64,000 nt of DNA, taken from positions 93,534 through 157,533 of the forward strand of contig NZ_MPDJ01000011.1 of assembly GCF_001881565.1 (NCBI RefSeq), read 5' to 3'. Numbering within the stretch: position 1 is the stretch's first letter; the number at the start of each line of letters is the position of its first letter. The notes below the pieces were generated by a model. The model saw only the letters and a list, made by a program, of their open reading frames with translations, ran no database searches and was not told where the DNA came from. This DNA is from Eisenbergiella tayi. GTDB taxonomy: Bacteria; Bacillota; Clostridia; Lachnospirales; Lachnospiraceae. The position numbers were made by a program, and so were the translations under genes. Positions 1-8,575 of this stretch are shown here, piece by piece.

Positions 1-977
1 GGAGTGAAATCAAGGAAGCTTTTCACTCCGTCCTCAGCCGGTTCCTCTTCGGCAGACCCGTCTGAGGCTGCCGCATTCTTCCGGAATTTTTTCCGGTTTT
101 TGGCAAGCTCCTCCAGAAGTACATCAGGGCTGCAGGCCATGCACGCTCCCTGTCTGATAAGCTCATTACAGCCGCTGCTGAGGGCATCCGTTATCCTTCC
201 GGGGACCACAAATACCTCTTTTCCCTGTTCCAGTGCCATATCCACTGTAATCAGGGTGCCGCTCTTCATTCTGGCCTCAACCACCAGGACAACATCGGAA
301 AGCCCGCTTATAATCCTGTTTCTTACAGGGAAATGAGCTGCCTTGGGAAGCATTCCCGGAGGGAATTCGGACAGAATGCCTCCTTGTCCCGGTATCCTGT
401 CATAAATTTTCCTGTTTTCTTCGGGATAACAGATATTCACCCCACAGCCCAGAACGGCATAGGTCTTTCCTCCGGCCCGGATGGCCGCTTCCTGACTGAT
501 TCCGTCAATCCCTCTGGCAAGCCCGCTGATAATATTCACTCCGGCGCGGGAAAGCGCCGATGCGAACCAAGAAGCCACATACCTGCCGTACTCCGAGCAC
601 ATTCTTGCGCCTATCACGGCCGCCGCCGGCTTCGTCTCTTCCGGGAGTTCACCCCGGACATAGATTCCTGCCGGCGGATCCGGAATGGAAGAAAGCCTGC
701 GCGGATACTCCGGATCAGAAAGAGGGATGAAACGGATTCCTCTTGACCAAAGCTTCTGATATTCCCTTTTTACATCTTTTTCCTGTCTTGCTTTCAGGAA
801 ATTCATGAGCTGGGAAGGACGGAGCATTCCGGCCAAAGCTTTTTCTTCCATTCCATATACCTTTTCGGCACTTCCTGCTTCCCTGATAAGGCGCAGAACT
901 GTAATTCTTCCTATTCCTTCTATATTACATAGCCAATAAGAAAATTCCTTTTCTTTTTCCATCCGTTCATTCTTCAC
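1..977 (-). CDS. dprA: DNA-processing protein DprA (3' end cut by window edge)
   Basis: DprA (Smf) loads RecA onto incoming single-stranded DNA during transformation or other ssDNA uptake, in the cytoplasm. The reverse strand translates without interruption to the window edge (about 325 residues; the family is around 360). Recognisable Rossmann-fold motifs include SGLARGID, YAVLGCGVNICYP, GGILSEFPPG and a FPxRNRIISGLS segment. I place the start at GTG 977-975, seven bases after a GGAGG, overlapping the comM stop; an in-frame ATG at 962-960 is the alternative but lacks a good ribosome binding site. It is translationally coupled to comM, and the comM-dprA order is common in Firmicutes. The C-terminus, usually a small winged-helix domain, lies outside the window. 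Confidence 0.93.
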   Translation of the reverse strand, partial: MKNERMEKEKEFSYWLCNIEGIGRITVLRLIREAGSAEKVYGMEEKALAGMLRPSQLMNFLKARQEKDVKREYQKLWSRGIRFIPLSDPEYPRRLSSIPDPPAGIYVRGELPEETKPAAAVIGARMCSEYGRYVASWFASALSRAGVNIISGLARGIDGISQEAAIRAGGKTYAVLGCGVNICYPEENRKIYDRIPGQGGILSEFPPGMLPKAAHFPVRNRIISGLSDVVLVVEARMKSGTLITVDMALEQGKEVFVVPGRITDALSSGCNELIRQGACMACSPDVLLEELAKNRKKFRKNAAASDGSAEEEPAEDGVKSFLDFT

Positions 978-2523
978 TGCTTTTCCTCCAGTATTTTCCG
1001 CCCGCCATGCGGTAACAGGCGGCTTCACTCAAATGAATTTTCCCGATTTGATCCTCCCCGTCCAAATCCGCCAGCGTACGGGCCAGCCGCAAAATCCGAT
1101 GATATCCTCTCGCGCTCAATCCGAGCGTATCAAAAAGCCGTTCCATATACTGCTGCTCAGAAAGCCCAAGACGGCAGAAAATACGGATATCTCCCGCTCC
1201 CAGCTGTGAATTGAACCGGATAGGCATCCCTTTATAGCGCTCCTCCTGCCTGGCTCTCGCTTCCATTACCTGTGCTGCCAGCTGTCTGCTGTCACTGCCA
1301 TTCTTTTTTCCGCTTCCCGTCAGTCCCGCAAATTCCATCCTCGGCACCTCCGTGCAGATATCCATGCGATCCAGAATAGGGCCGGAAATCCGGCTCAGGT
1401 ATCTCTGTACCTCTCCCGGCGTACAGCGGCACTGGTTCCGATCCGGATAATATCCGCAGGGACAGGGATTCATGGCCGCCACCAGCATAAAATCCGCCGG
1501 ATAGCTGAAGGTTCCGCTGCTCCGGGCGATCTGGACCCGGTGCTCTTCCATGGGCTGCCTGAGCAGATCCAGCGTTTCCCTTCTGAATTCCGTCAGCTCA
1601 TCCAGGAACAGAATCCCTCTGTGCGCCAGACTGATGACACCCGGACGGGGAATCCTGCCGCCCCCGGTGAGGGCATGTCCGGTAATTGTATGATGCGGGT
1701 TTACAAATGGCCTGTCCGTAATCAGGCCGGTTCCTTCCTCCAGCATCCCCGCCACACTGTAGACCTTGGTTACCTCCAGCTGTTCCTCCTTGGATAAGGG
1801 CGGCAATATGGAAGACATGCTCCGTGCTATCATGGTCTTTCCCGTCCCCGGAGGCCCGATCATGAGCAGATGGTGGAACCCGGCGGCTGCCACCACCGCC
1901 GCCCGCTTGGCGCTTTCCTGTCCTCTGATTTCCCCGAAATCCAGGCCCGGCCGTTTTCCTGCGGAACTATTCCCGTTACAGACCGGTTCCGTTTCATCCC
2001 CATCCTTTCCTTCATTCTGCAAAAGGCTGTCCAGAAGAGCCGCCAGATTACCGGCCCCGGTTATACGGATACCTTCCACCAGCCTCGCTTCCTTTGTATT
2101 TTCCAGAGGTATGATACAGCGGCTCATTCCCTGTTTCTTCCCCTCCAGAACCATGGGGAGGATCCCGCGTACCGGTTTGATATCGCCATTAAGGCCCAGT
2201 TCTCCCGCCATCAGTGTATTCTCTACATATTCCTGGGGAAGTATGCCAAGAGCCACAAGAATCCCCGCCGCCACAGGCAGATCATAGGCGGTTCCTTCCT
2301 TATGAAGGCTTGCGGGGGATATGTTTACGGTGATGCGCACAGGCGGAAGCGTCACCTCCGCATTTTTAAGCGCCACACGGATTCGTTCCCTGGCCTCCTT
2401 GACCTCACTTCCCAAAAGGCCGACCATCTCAAAGCCCGGCAGCCCTCTTGATATGTCCACTTCCACCCGGGCCAGATAGCTTTCCATGCCATGCAGCCCT
2501 CCGGTATAAATTGTACTGTACAT
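967..2523 (-). CDS. comM: ComM / YifB-like Mg-chelatase AAA+ ATPase
   Basis: A 518-residue protein of the YifB/ComM family, AAA+ helicase-like proteins that promote branch migration during integration of transformed DNA. Residues 1-175 are the ChlI-like N-terminal domain typical of the family. Walker A GPPGTGKT is at 223-230 and Walker B ILFLDE at 304-309. A cysteine-rich NPCPCGYYPD...CRC segment and DRMD follow, then the C-terminal Mg-chelatase domain. The start ATG 2523-2521 follows AAGGAG by seven bases; an upstream in-frame start would add 21 poorly conserved residues and is rejected. It overlaps dprA by 11 bases, so the two are probably co-translated. Confidence 0.93.
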   Translation of the reverse strand: MYSTIYTGGLHGMESYLARVEVDISRGLPGFEMVGLLGSEVKEARERIRVALKNAEVTLPPVRITVNISPASLHKEGTAYDLPVAAGILVALGILPQEYVENTLMAGELGLNGDIKPVRGILPMVLEGKKQGMSRCIIPLENTKEARLVEGIRITGAGNLAALLDSLLQNEGKDGDETEPVCNGNSSAGKRPGLDFGEIRGQESAKRAAVVAAAGFHHLLMIGPPGTGKTMIARSMSSILPPLSKEEQLEVTKVYSVAGMLEEGTGLITDRPFVNPHHTITGHALTGGGRIPRPGVISLAHRGILFLDELTEFRRETLDLLRQPMEEHRVQIARSSGTFSYPADFMLVAAMNPCPCGYYPDRNQCRCTPGEVQRYLSRISGPILDRMDICTEVPRMEFAGLTGSGKKNGSDSRQLAAQVMEARARQEERYKGMPIRFNSQLGAGDIRIFCRLGLSEQQYMERLFDTLGLSARGYHRILRLARTLADLDGEDQIGKIHLSEAACYRMAGGKYWRKSSEE

Positions 2524-2800
2524 TAGATTTCTCCTTATAAGGAATAGGATTTCGCTCACGCGAAGACAGAAATAACAGAAATACAAGAAATATAAGAATA
2601 TTTGAATCAGAACAAAAATCAGACAAAAGCAGAAAAAATTCTACCGCGGGACAGGAATCTTCTGCAGGAGCTCCATATACCCTGTTTCCTCCCTGCCCGA
2701 GTCTTTTCCCGGCGACAGTGCTGCAGTCCTGACAGGAGGCTCAGACAAAGGAAGAAAAGGGAGGCTGGACTGCATACTGCAATTTTCTTATGTATACCGG

Positions 2801-3454
2801 TTACAGGTAATGAACTTCCATTTTTTCAAAACCTTCCCGCAGCTTCGTCAGCGCTCTTTTTTCGATGCGGGAAACATAGCTTCTGGAAATATTCAGCTTT
2901 TTTCCTATTTCACGCTGTGTAACCTCTTCTCCTCCGCACAGCCCGTAACGCAGACAGATAATCTCTTTTTCCCTGTCGGTCAACAGAGAATTAATCAGGC
3001 CCGACAGCTTTCCCAGACTTCTTTCCAGTTCCATCTGGTCCACGATATCCGGCTGTTCCTGAGGCGTCACATCCAGCAGGCTGATTTCATTTCCTTCCCG
3101 GTCAGTACCGATAGGATCATAAAGCGAAACCTCCCGGGATGTCTTTTTTTTGCTTCTGAGCATCATCAGGAGCTCGTTATCTATGCACCTGGCCGCATAA
3201 GTGGCCAGCTTGCTGTTTTTGGATGCATCAAAGGATTCCACCGCTTTGATCAGGCCTATTGTCCCGATGGAAATCAGGTCCTCCATATCTTCATCCACGT
3301 TCTGATACTTTTTTGCGATATGGGCTACCAGCCGCAGATTTCGCTCTATTAGTACCTGCTTGGCTTCCCTGGCTTTTACGCCGTCACTCCCCCGCAGCGC
3401 TTCCAGACACGCGCTTTCCTCCTCTTTCGACAGTGGTTTCAGAAAGGTTTTCAA
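2801..3454 (-). CDS. sigK: Sporulation sigma factor SigK, without pro-sequence
   Basis: A 217-residue sigma-70 family factor resembling SigK, which directs late mother-cell transcription (coat and cortex genes). Visible are region 2 (RNLRLVAHIAKKY, DLISIGTIGLIKAVESF, KLATYAARCIDNELLM) and the region 4 helix-turn-helix (TQREIGKKLNISRSYVSRIEKRAL). The only available start is TTG 3454-3452, because the reading frame is closed by TGA a few codons upstream. The protein therefore begins directly at the conserved KPLS segment and lacks the roughly 20-residue inhibitory pro-sequence of Bacillus. The gene is uninterrupted (no skin element). SigE is the closest alternative, but the short N-terminus and region 4 fit SigK better. 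Confidence 0.88.
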   Translation of the reverse strand: MKTFLKPLSKEEESACLEALRGSDGVKAREAKQVLIERNLRLVAHIAKKYQNVDEDMEDLISIGTIGLIKAVESFDASKNSKLATYAARCIDNELLMMLRSKKKTSREVSLYDPIGTDREGNEISLLDVTPQEQPDIVDQMELERSLGKLSGLINSLLTDREKEIICLRYGLCGGEEVTQREIGKKLNISRSYVSRIEKRALTKLREGFEKMEVHYL

Positions 3455-3482
3455 AAGGAGCCCCCATAGTCAATTTAATACT

Positions 3483-3490
3483 ATTCTATG
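3483..3490 (-). promoter_or_regulatory. Possible SigE-type -10 for sigK
   Basis: The minus strand reads CATAGAAT about 28 bases before the sigK TTG start. This is one mismatch from the mother-cell SigE -10 consensus (CATACAnT). I see no convincing -35 at the right distance, so this is only a suggestion consistent with sigK being under SigE control in known sporulators. Confidence 0.25.
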
Positions 3491-3530
3491 TGACGAATGG
3501 GGTTATAGTGCCAGTACTTTTCGAAACCTT

Positions 3531-4760
3531 TTAATCGAATAAAAATTCAGAAAGAGCATAATTGCTCACATCTATACCAAAATCCGTCAGCCGGAACCAG
3601 GTATCCTCCCTGCCGTCCGCGCCTTTTTCCACCCGGACAAGAAGCCCTTCCTTCACCAGCTTATCAATGGCAGCCGCATAAATATTTTCCAGACTTTCCC
3701 CGAACTCCTCATAAAAACGGCGGGCCGAAACCCCATCCGTCATACGCAGCCCCAAAAACATAAATTCCTCCATCTGCTCCTGCACGGAAAGCTTCTGCAC
3801 CGACAGCTTCAGATGTGTTTCCATCCCTCTCTCCCCGGAAAACTCCAGATACCGTCCCATATCCGCCGTATTGCTCCACCTCACATTACCGAGCAGGGAC
3901 GCCGCTCCCACACCGAACCCCGCATAATCACTCCGCTCCCAGTAAGAAACATTATGACGGCACGCAAACCCGGAAAGCGCATAATTAGATATCTCATAAC
4001 GCCCATACCCCGCTTTTCCCATAATCTCCTTCGTCCGCCCATACATCACCCGATCCTCATCCTCCGTGGGAAGAGGCAGCCGCCCGGCTTCCGCCCCATC
4101 CCCGCTTTTCCCATAATACTCAAAAAAAGGAGTCCCTTCCTCAATAATAAGACTATAAGCAGAAATATGCTCCGGTTTCAGCCGAATCACCTTCTCAAGC
4201 GTCTCCGCCCACCCCTCAGGACTCTGCCCCGGAAGCGCGCTCATCAGATCCACATTAATATTACCAAACCCTTCCTTCCGCGTCATCTCATAACTGCAAA
4301 GAAAATCCTCCCAGGTATGAATCCGCCCCAAAGCCTTCAATTCCCTATCATCCGCCGACTGCAGCCCCATACTGAGCCGGTTCACCCCCGCCAGCCGATA
4401 CCCCGAAAGACTCTCCCTCGTCACAGTCCCGGGATTCACCTCCATAGTAACCTCCACCCCGTCCCCACCGAAAGAAAACTCCTCCCGCAGGCATTCCATG
4501 ATAACACCAATCTGTTCTCCGGAAAGCAAAGAAGGCGTGCCTCCGCCAAAAAATACAGTCCTCACCTCATGCCCTCCGTAAAGAGACGCCTGACCCCGAA
4601 TTTCCCTCATCAAAGCCTCAACATATTCAGTTTTCATCTCATCATCACCGGGAGCCGAAAGAAAATCACAATAAAGACATTTGCGAACGCAAAAAGGAAC
4701 ATGTAGATAGATACCAAGGGACCGCCTGCCGCTCTCACCACTTCGCTGCATACTTCTCAT
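3531..4760 (-). CDS. hemW: Radical SAM heme chaperone HemW
   Basis: A 409-residue radical SAM protein of the HemN/HemW family. The 4Fe-4S/SAM motif CVRKCLYC lies near residue 22, followed by FFGGGTPS and a late CRHNVSYW segment characteristic of this family. HemW proteins are thought to insert heme into apoproteins and lack the coproporphyrinogen dehydrogenase activity of HemN; many genes of this type were once misannotated as HemN. The start ATG 4760-4758 follows GGAGG by five bases; 18 upstream in-frame codons have no such site. It lies downstream of lepA as in most Firmicutes, but separated from it here by the long inverted repeat. Confidence 0.93.
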   Translation of the reverse strand: MRSMQRSGESGRRSLGIYLHVPFCVRKCLYCDFLSAPGDDEMKTEYVEALMREIRGQASLYGGHEVRTVFFGGGTPSLLSGEQIGVIMECLREEFSFGGDGVEVTMEVNPGTVTRESLSGYRLAGVNRLSMGLQSADDRELKALGRIHTWEDFLCSYEMTRKEGFGNINVDLMSALPGQSPEGWAETLEKVIRLKPEHISAYSLIIEEGTPFFEYYGKSGDGAEAGRLPLPTEDEDRVMYGRTKEIMGKAGYGRYEISNYALSGFACRHNVSYWERSDYAGFGVGAASLLGNVRWSNTADMGRYLEFSGERGMETHLKLSVQKLSVQEQMEEFMFLGLRMTDGVSARRFYEEFGESLENIYAAAIDKLVKEGLLVRVEKGADGREDTWFRLTDFGIDVSNYALSEFLFD

Positions 4761-4948
4761 TCCACCCTCCAAGAAAACCCCTTCCATCTGCCTTCCAGCA
4801 TACCAGAAAACCACCCATCTGAAAAGAGTCCTGATTATTAAAACTTTCTAAACTAAAATCCAACTAATCAACATAAATTCCCAACTCATTTAAACCTGGC
4901 CTACTCACTTCCCTGAGTGTTCTTTTATAACTATCAAAAAACTACCGC

Positions 4949-5298
4949 GGCCGGATCCATCCCGCCTTTGGATATGCCGTCCCCGGCGTCGTCTTTCCGG
5001 CCTGTGTCCGGCGGCGTTCCCTATGGTTGGAAGGCGGCATCTCGAAAAAAGGGAGCTGTTTCTTACTATTTTGATCCTCAACTCCACTGCCCGCCCTTAG
5101 CGGCGCTGTAAGCGACTAAAGTCGCTCGACGACCAAAGGGAGGAGTTCAGCCGCGTTGGCAGCGGAGTTGAGGGACAAAATAGTTAGAAACAGCCCCTTT
5201 TTTTGTCTGCCGCCGCCCAACCATAGGGAACACCGCCGGACACAGGCCGGAAAGACGACGCCGGGGACGGCATATCCAAAGGCGGGATGGATCCGGCC
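4949..5298. repeat. Long imperfect inverted repeat between lepA and hemW
   Basis: Two arms of about 130-140 bases face each other (roughly 4949-5087 and 5163-5298). The outer 66 bases or so of each arm are identical in reverse complement, beginning GGCCGGATCC; inner parts diverge but still pair (for example GCTGTTTCT followed by ACTATTTTG). The central region contains the small palindrome GCGACTAAAGTCGC at 5112-5125. No open frame resembling a transposase lies between the arms. The element fills most of the 545-base gap between hemW and lepA and would form a very large hairpin in the lepA-hemW transcript. It could be a MITE-like or intergenic repeat element; its family is unknown to me. Confidence 0.85.
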
Positions 5299-5305
5299 TC
5301 ACAAC

Positions 5306-7120
5306 CTACTTCTTATCATCCAACTTCAAAACACTCATAAAAGCCTCCTGAGGAATCTCCACATTCCCCACCTGGCGCATACGCTTCTTACCTTCCTTCT
5401 GCTTCTCCAGAAGCTTCTTCTTACGCGTAATATCACCGCCATAGCACTTGGCAAGCACATCCTTACGCATGGCTTTCACCGTTTCCCTGGCAATAATCTT
5501 GCCCCCTACAGCGGCCTGAATGGGAATTTCAAACAGATGTCTGGGAATTTCATCCTTCAGCTTCTCACACATCCTGCGTCCCCGTTCATAGGCGCTGTCC
5601 CTGTGGACGATAAAGGACAGGGCATCCACCTCTTCCCGGTTAATAAGGATATCCAGTTTTACCAGCTCCGACCTTTCATAGTCCTTCAACTCATAATCAA
5701 AGGACGCATAGCCCTTGGAACGGGATTTCAAAGCATCAAAGAAATCGTATATAATTTCATTCAGAGGCAGCTCATATTTCAGAAGCGCTCTTTTCTCTTC
5801 CATATATTCCATGCTCAGATAACGGCCCCTGCGCTCCTGGCACAGTTCCATAATAGAACCGATAAATTCGCTGGTCACCATAATTTCCGAACTGACAACA
5901 GGCTCTTCCATATATTCTATTACGGAAGGATCCGGCAGGTTGGAAGGATTCGTCAGCTCCATAACCTCTCCGTTTGTCTTATGCACCTTATAAACAACGC
6001 CGGGAGCCGTCGTCACTAAATCCAGATTATATTCTCTCTCCAGCCGTTCTTCGATCACTTCCAGATGAAGAAGCCCTAAAAAACCGCAGCGGAAACCGAA
6101 GCCCAGAGCCGCAGAGGTTTCCGGTTCATAAAAAAGGGAGGCATCATTCAGCTGCAGCTTCTCCAGCGCATCCCGCAGATCCGGATACTTGGCCCCGTCC
6201 GCCGGATACATACCGCAGTATACCATGGGATTTACCTTCTTATAACCTGGCAGAGGGTTCGCGCAGGGATTCCGGGCATCCGTCACCGTATCGCCCACAG
6301 CGGTATCCTTTACATTTTTAATGGAAGCGGTAATATAGCCAACCATTCCGGCAGATAACTCGTCACAGGGGATAAACTGCCCTGCCCCGAAATACCCCAC
6401 CTCGACCACCTCTTCCTGTGCACCGGTAGCCATCATACGGATGGAGGTTCCCTTGCTCACCCTGCCTTCCATAATACGGCAGAAAATGATAACCCCTTTA
6501 TAGGAATCATACAGGGAGTCAAAAATCAGAGCCTGCAGGGGGTTGTCCGCACTTCCGCCGGGAGCCGGGATCTTGTTCACAATCTGCTCCAGAACCTCTT
6601 CAATGCCGACACCGTTCTTGGCGGAAATCAGAGGCGCGTCATGGGCCTCCAAACCGATTACATCCTCGATCTCTTCTTTCACGCGATCGGGTTCCGCGCT
6701 GGGAAGATCTATTTTATTGATTACGGGGAAAACATCCAGATCATGATCCAGCGCCATATAAACGTTAGCCAGAGTCTGGGCTTCAATTCCCTGTGCCGCA
6801 TCCACCACAAGCACGGCTCCGTCACAGGCAGCCAGCGACCGGCTCACCTCATAATTAAAATCCACGTGGCCGGGCGTATCAATCAGGTTGAAAATATACT
6901 CTTCCCCGTTTTTGGCCTTGTATACGGTACGTACAGCCTGGGATTTGATGGTAATGCCCCTCTCCCTTTCCAAATCCATATTATCCAGCACCTGTTCCTG
7001 CATTTCCCTGCTGGTCAGAAGGCCGGTCTTTTCAATGATCCGGTCCGCCAGTGTCGATTTACCGTGATCAATATGGGCAATAATACAGAAATTCCTGATT
7101 TTACTCTGATCTATAGACAT
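5306..7120 (-). CDS. lepA: Elongation factor 4 (LepA)
   Basis: A 604-residue translational GTPase, the usual length for LepA/EF4, which acts on stalled or mistranslocated ribosomes and on late 30S biogenesis. G1 AHIDHGKS is at residues 15-22, followed by the switch region with RERGITIK, DTPGHVDF (G3) and NKIDLPSA (G4). The lysine-rich LepA C-terminal domain is present, with RKKKLLEKQKEGKKRMRQ near the end. Start ATG 7120-7118 follows GGAGG; 12 codons of upstream open frame are discarded. It lies between spoIIP and hemW on the same strand, the normal clostridial order. Confidence 0.97.
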   Translation of the reverse strand: MSIDQSKIRNFCIIAHIDHGKSTLADRIIEKTGLLTSREMQEQVLDNMDLERERGITIKSQAVRTVYKAKNGEEYIFNLIDTPGHVDFNYEVSRSLAACDGAVLVVDAAQGIEAQTLANVYMALDHDLDVFPVINKIDLPSAEPDRVKEEIEDVIGLEAHDAPLISAKNGVGIEEVLEQIVNKIPAPGGSADNPLQALIFDSLYDSYKGVIIFCRIMEGRVSKGTSIRMMATGAQEEVVEVGYFGAGQFIPCDELSAGMVGYITASIKNVKDTAVGDTVTDARNPCANPLPGYKKVNPMVYCGMYPADGAKYPDLRDALEKLQLNDASLFYEPETSAALGFGFRCGFLGLLHLEVIEERLEREYNLDLVTTAPGVVYKVHKTNGEVMELTNPSNLPDPSVIEYMEEPVVSSEIMVTSEFIGSIMELCQERRGRYLSMEYMEEKRALLKYELPLNEIIYDFFDALKSRSKGYASFDYELKDYERSELVKLDILINREEVDALSFIVHRDSAYERGRRMCEKLKDEIPRHLFEIPIQAAVGGKIIARETVKAMRKDVLAKCYGGDITRKKKLLEKQKEGKKRMRQVGNVEIPQEAFMSVLKLDDKK

Positions 7121-7155
7121 AAAATTCCTCCAACTCTTTTGCATATACGGAAGCA

Positions 7156-7185
7156 CATGTGAAACTCACATGTGAGTTTCACATG
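7156..7185. repeat. Perfect 30-bp palindrome between spoIIP and lepA
   Basis: The 30 bases beginning CATGTGAAACTCAC are identical to their own reverse complement. The site lies in the 94-base gap between the spoIIP stop and the lepA start, 36 bases upstream of the lepA ATG. It has no following T-run on either strand, so it does not look like an ordinary intrinsic terminator. A repressor site or an mRNA processing hairpin are both possible. Confidence 0.85.
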
Positions 7186-7214
7186 CACAAGTATAGCAAA
7201 ATCAGTGAAGTCGG

Positions 7215-8534
7215 TCAATACAAACCCTTACCGGATAATTCCAGATCCAGGATGTGCGCTATAGGGGCACAGGCATTTTTGATTTCTTCCACCGTATTCG
7301 TCTGGGCGCCCAGCTCGATCAGGAGGGAGCGGGGCCTCAGATGCATGTTGTAACGATAGCCCTTCAGATAGATCCTTCTGGTCAGTCCGGGATAATATTC
7401 ATTGGCAATTACCTGCATCTGGAAAGAAAATGCCAGGTTTTCATCTATGTATGGATTCTGCAGATAATCAATATCTCCATGTGCCTTGGTATAGGAAAGC
7501 CCGTTAAAAAACATAAACTGAGCCGTCTGCTTCCCGTTCAGATCCATTACCAGCTTCCTGCCCTCCAATACTTCATCCCTGTGCAGATCGATCACCACTT
7601 CGATTGTGGGATTCTCCGCCAGCACCTGTTCAATGGCAGGAAGGGAGTTGGAATAGGCATAATCTCTGGATTCCACGTCATACATACCCATATGGTGGAT
7701 TACGTTATAGCCGTATTCCTCCCGCAGAATCTGCGCCAGCAGTTCTCCCGCCCCCATTATCGTGGTGGATATATCCCCCGGCACGGAATCCACAAAATCC
7801 TCCTGGGAATGGGTATGGTAAATTAAAATCTGGGGTACATCCGGATTTTTGGTGATTGCCATGGTCTTTCCCAGCAGGGCGTCCAGGTTCAGCCGCTTGG
7901 GATTGGCCTCCGTAGTGGCGTCCACCGCGTAGAATTCTTTGATCAGGGCATCAAAATCCTGGTAATAGCTCCAGTTATATTCCTGGCTTCTTCCTGCCGC
8001 CTTTATAAACCCAAACTGATCCGGGGCTGGCATCTGGACTTCCTGCTGCTCACCGTCCTGATCCTGGCCTGTCTGATTTTCTTCCTGGAGCAGCTGTGTC
8101 ATATTATCATCCAGACGGATCTTTCCCTCCGATGTCTCCGGCACCTCCAGCGCATCCCCGTCTTCGCTTTCCGTGTACTCGCTCGCCCCTTCCAGAAGCA
8201 GGATCTTTTCATAGGTACTCCCGCTTTCCGTCTGCAGATTTTCATTATCCTGGCTGCCGGCATACGCAAAAAGAGGGACCTGCTGGCCCAAAATCTGCTC
8301 AAACCACCCTCTCCCTGAAGCACTGCCCTTATCCGCAAAAGCAAAAGAAGGCAGCCAGATATTAAGCACACCTTCCTGCGCCCTGGCTGCAAACACTTCT
8401 TTCCACGAGAAATGTTCTCCCTCCCCTTCACCGACCGAGCTGCGGCCGGAAAACAGGAAATCCCCCATTGCGATAATAAGAAGTACAAGCACACATTTAT
8501 GAAAAATTTTTCTTCCATTCCATTTTTTATTCAT
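7215..8534 (-). CDS. spoIIP: Stage II sporulation protein P (SpoIIP)
   Basis: A 439-residue secreted or membrane-anchored peptidoglycan hydrolase that, with SpoIID and SpoIIM, drives septal thinning and engulfment in the mother cell. An N-terminal hydrophobic segment (residues 10-30) follows the basic start MNKKWNGRK. The long middle is acidic and variable. The C-terminal catalytic domain shows ILIYHTHSQEDF, VIDLHRDE and a final IELGAQTNT, all typical of SpoIIP; the histidines are likely zinc ligands. Its gpr-spoIIP-lepA setting is the standard clostridial one. SigE control is expected, but I did not find a clear promoter. Confidence 0.94.
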   Translation of the reverse strand: MNKKWNGRKIFHKCVLVLLIIAMGDFLFSGRSSVGEGEGEHFSWKEVFAARAQEGVLNIWLPSFAFADKGSASGRGWFEQILGQQVPLFAYAGSQDNENLQTESGSTYEKILLLEGASEYTESEDGDALEVPETSEGKIRLDDNMTQLLQEENQTGQDQDGEQQEVQMPAPDQFGFIKAAGRSQEYNWSYYQDFDALIKEFYAVDATTEANPKRLNLDALLGKTMAITKNPDVPQILIYHTHSQEDFVDSVPGDISTTIMGAGELLAQILREEYGYNVIHHMGMYDVESRDYAYSNSLPAIEQVLAENPTIEVVIDLHRDEVLEGRKLVMDLNGKQTAQFMFFNGLSYTKAHGDIDYLQNPYIDENLAFSFQMQVIANEYYPGLTRRIYLKGYRYNMHLRPRSLLIELGAQTNTVEEIKNACAPIAHILDLELSGKGLY

Positions 8535-8575
8535 AGAAGAATATATGCACCTGTACTTCTTATTTATGCAGATTA

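Noticed and set aside
2524..2800. Gene or RNA between comM and sigK
   Set aside because: The 277 bases hold no frame with start signal and no convincing hairpin on either strand.
4949..5298. Insertion sequence
   Set aside because: The arms are long and inverted, but there is no transposase or room for one, so it is listed as a repeat of unknown family.
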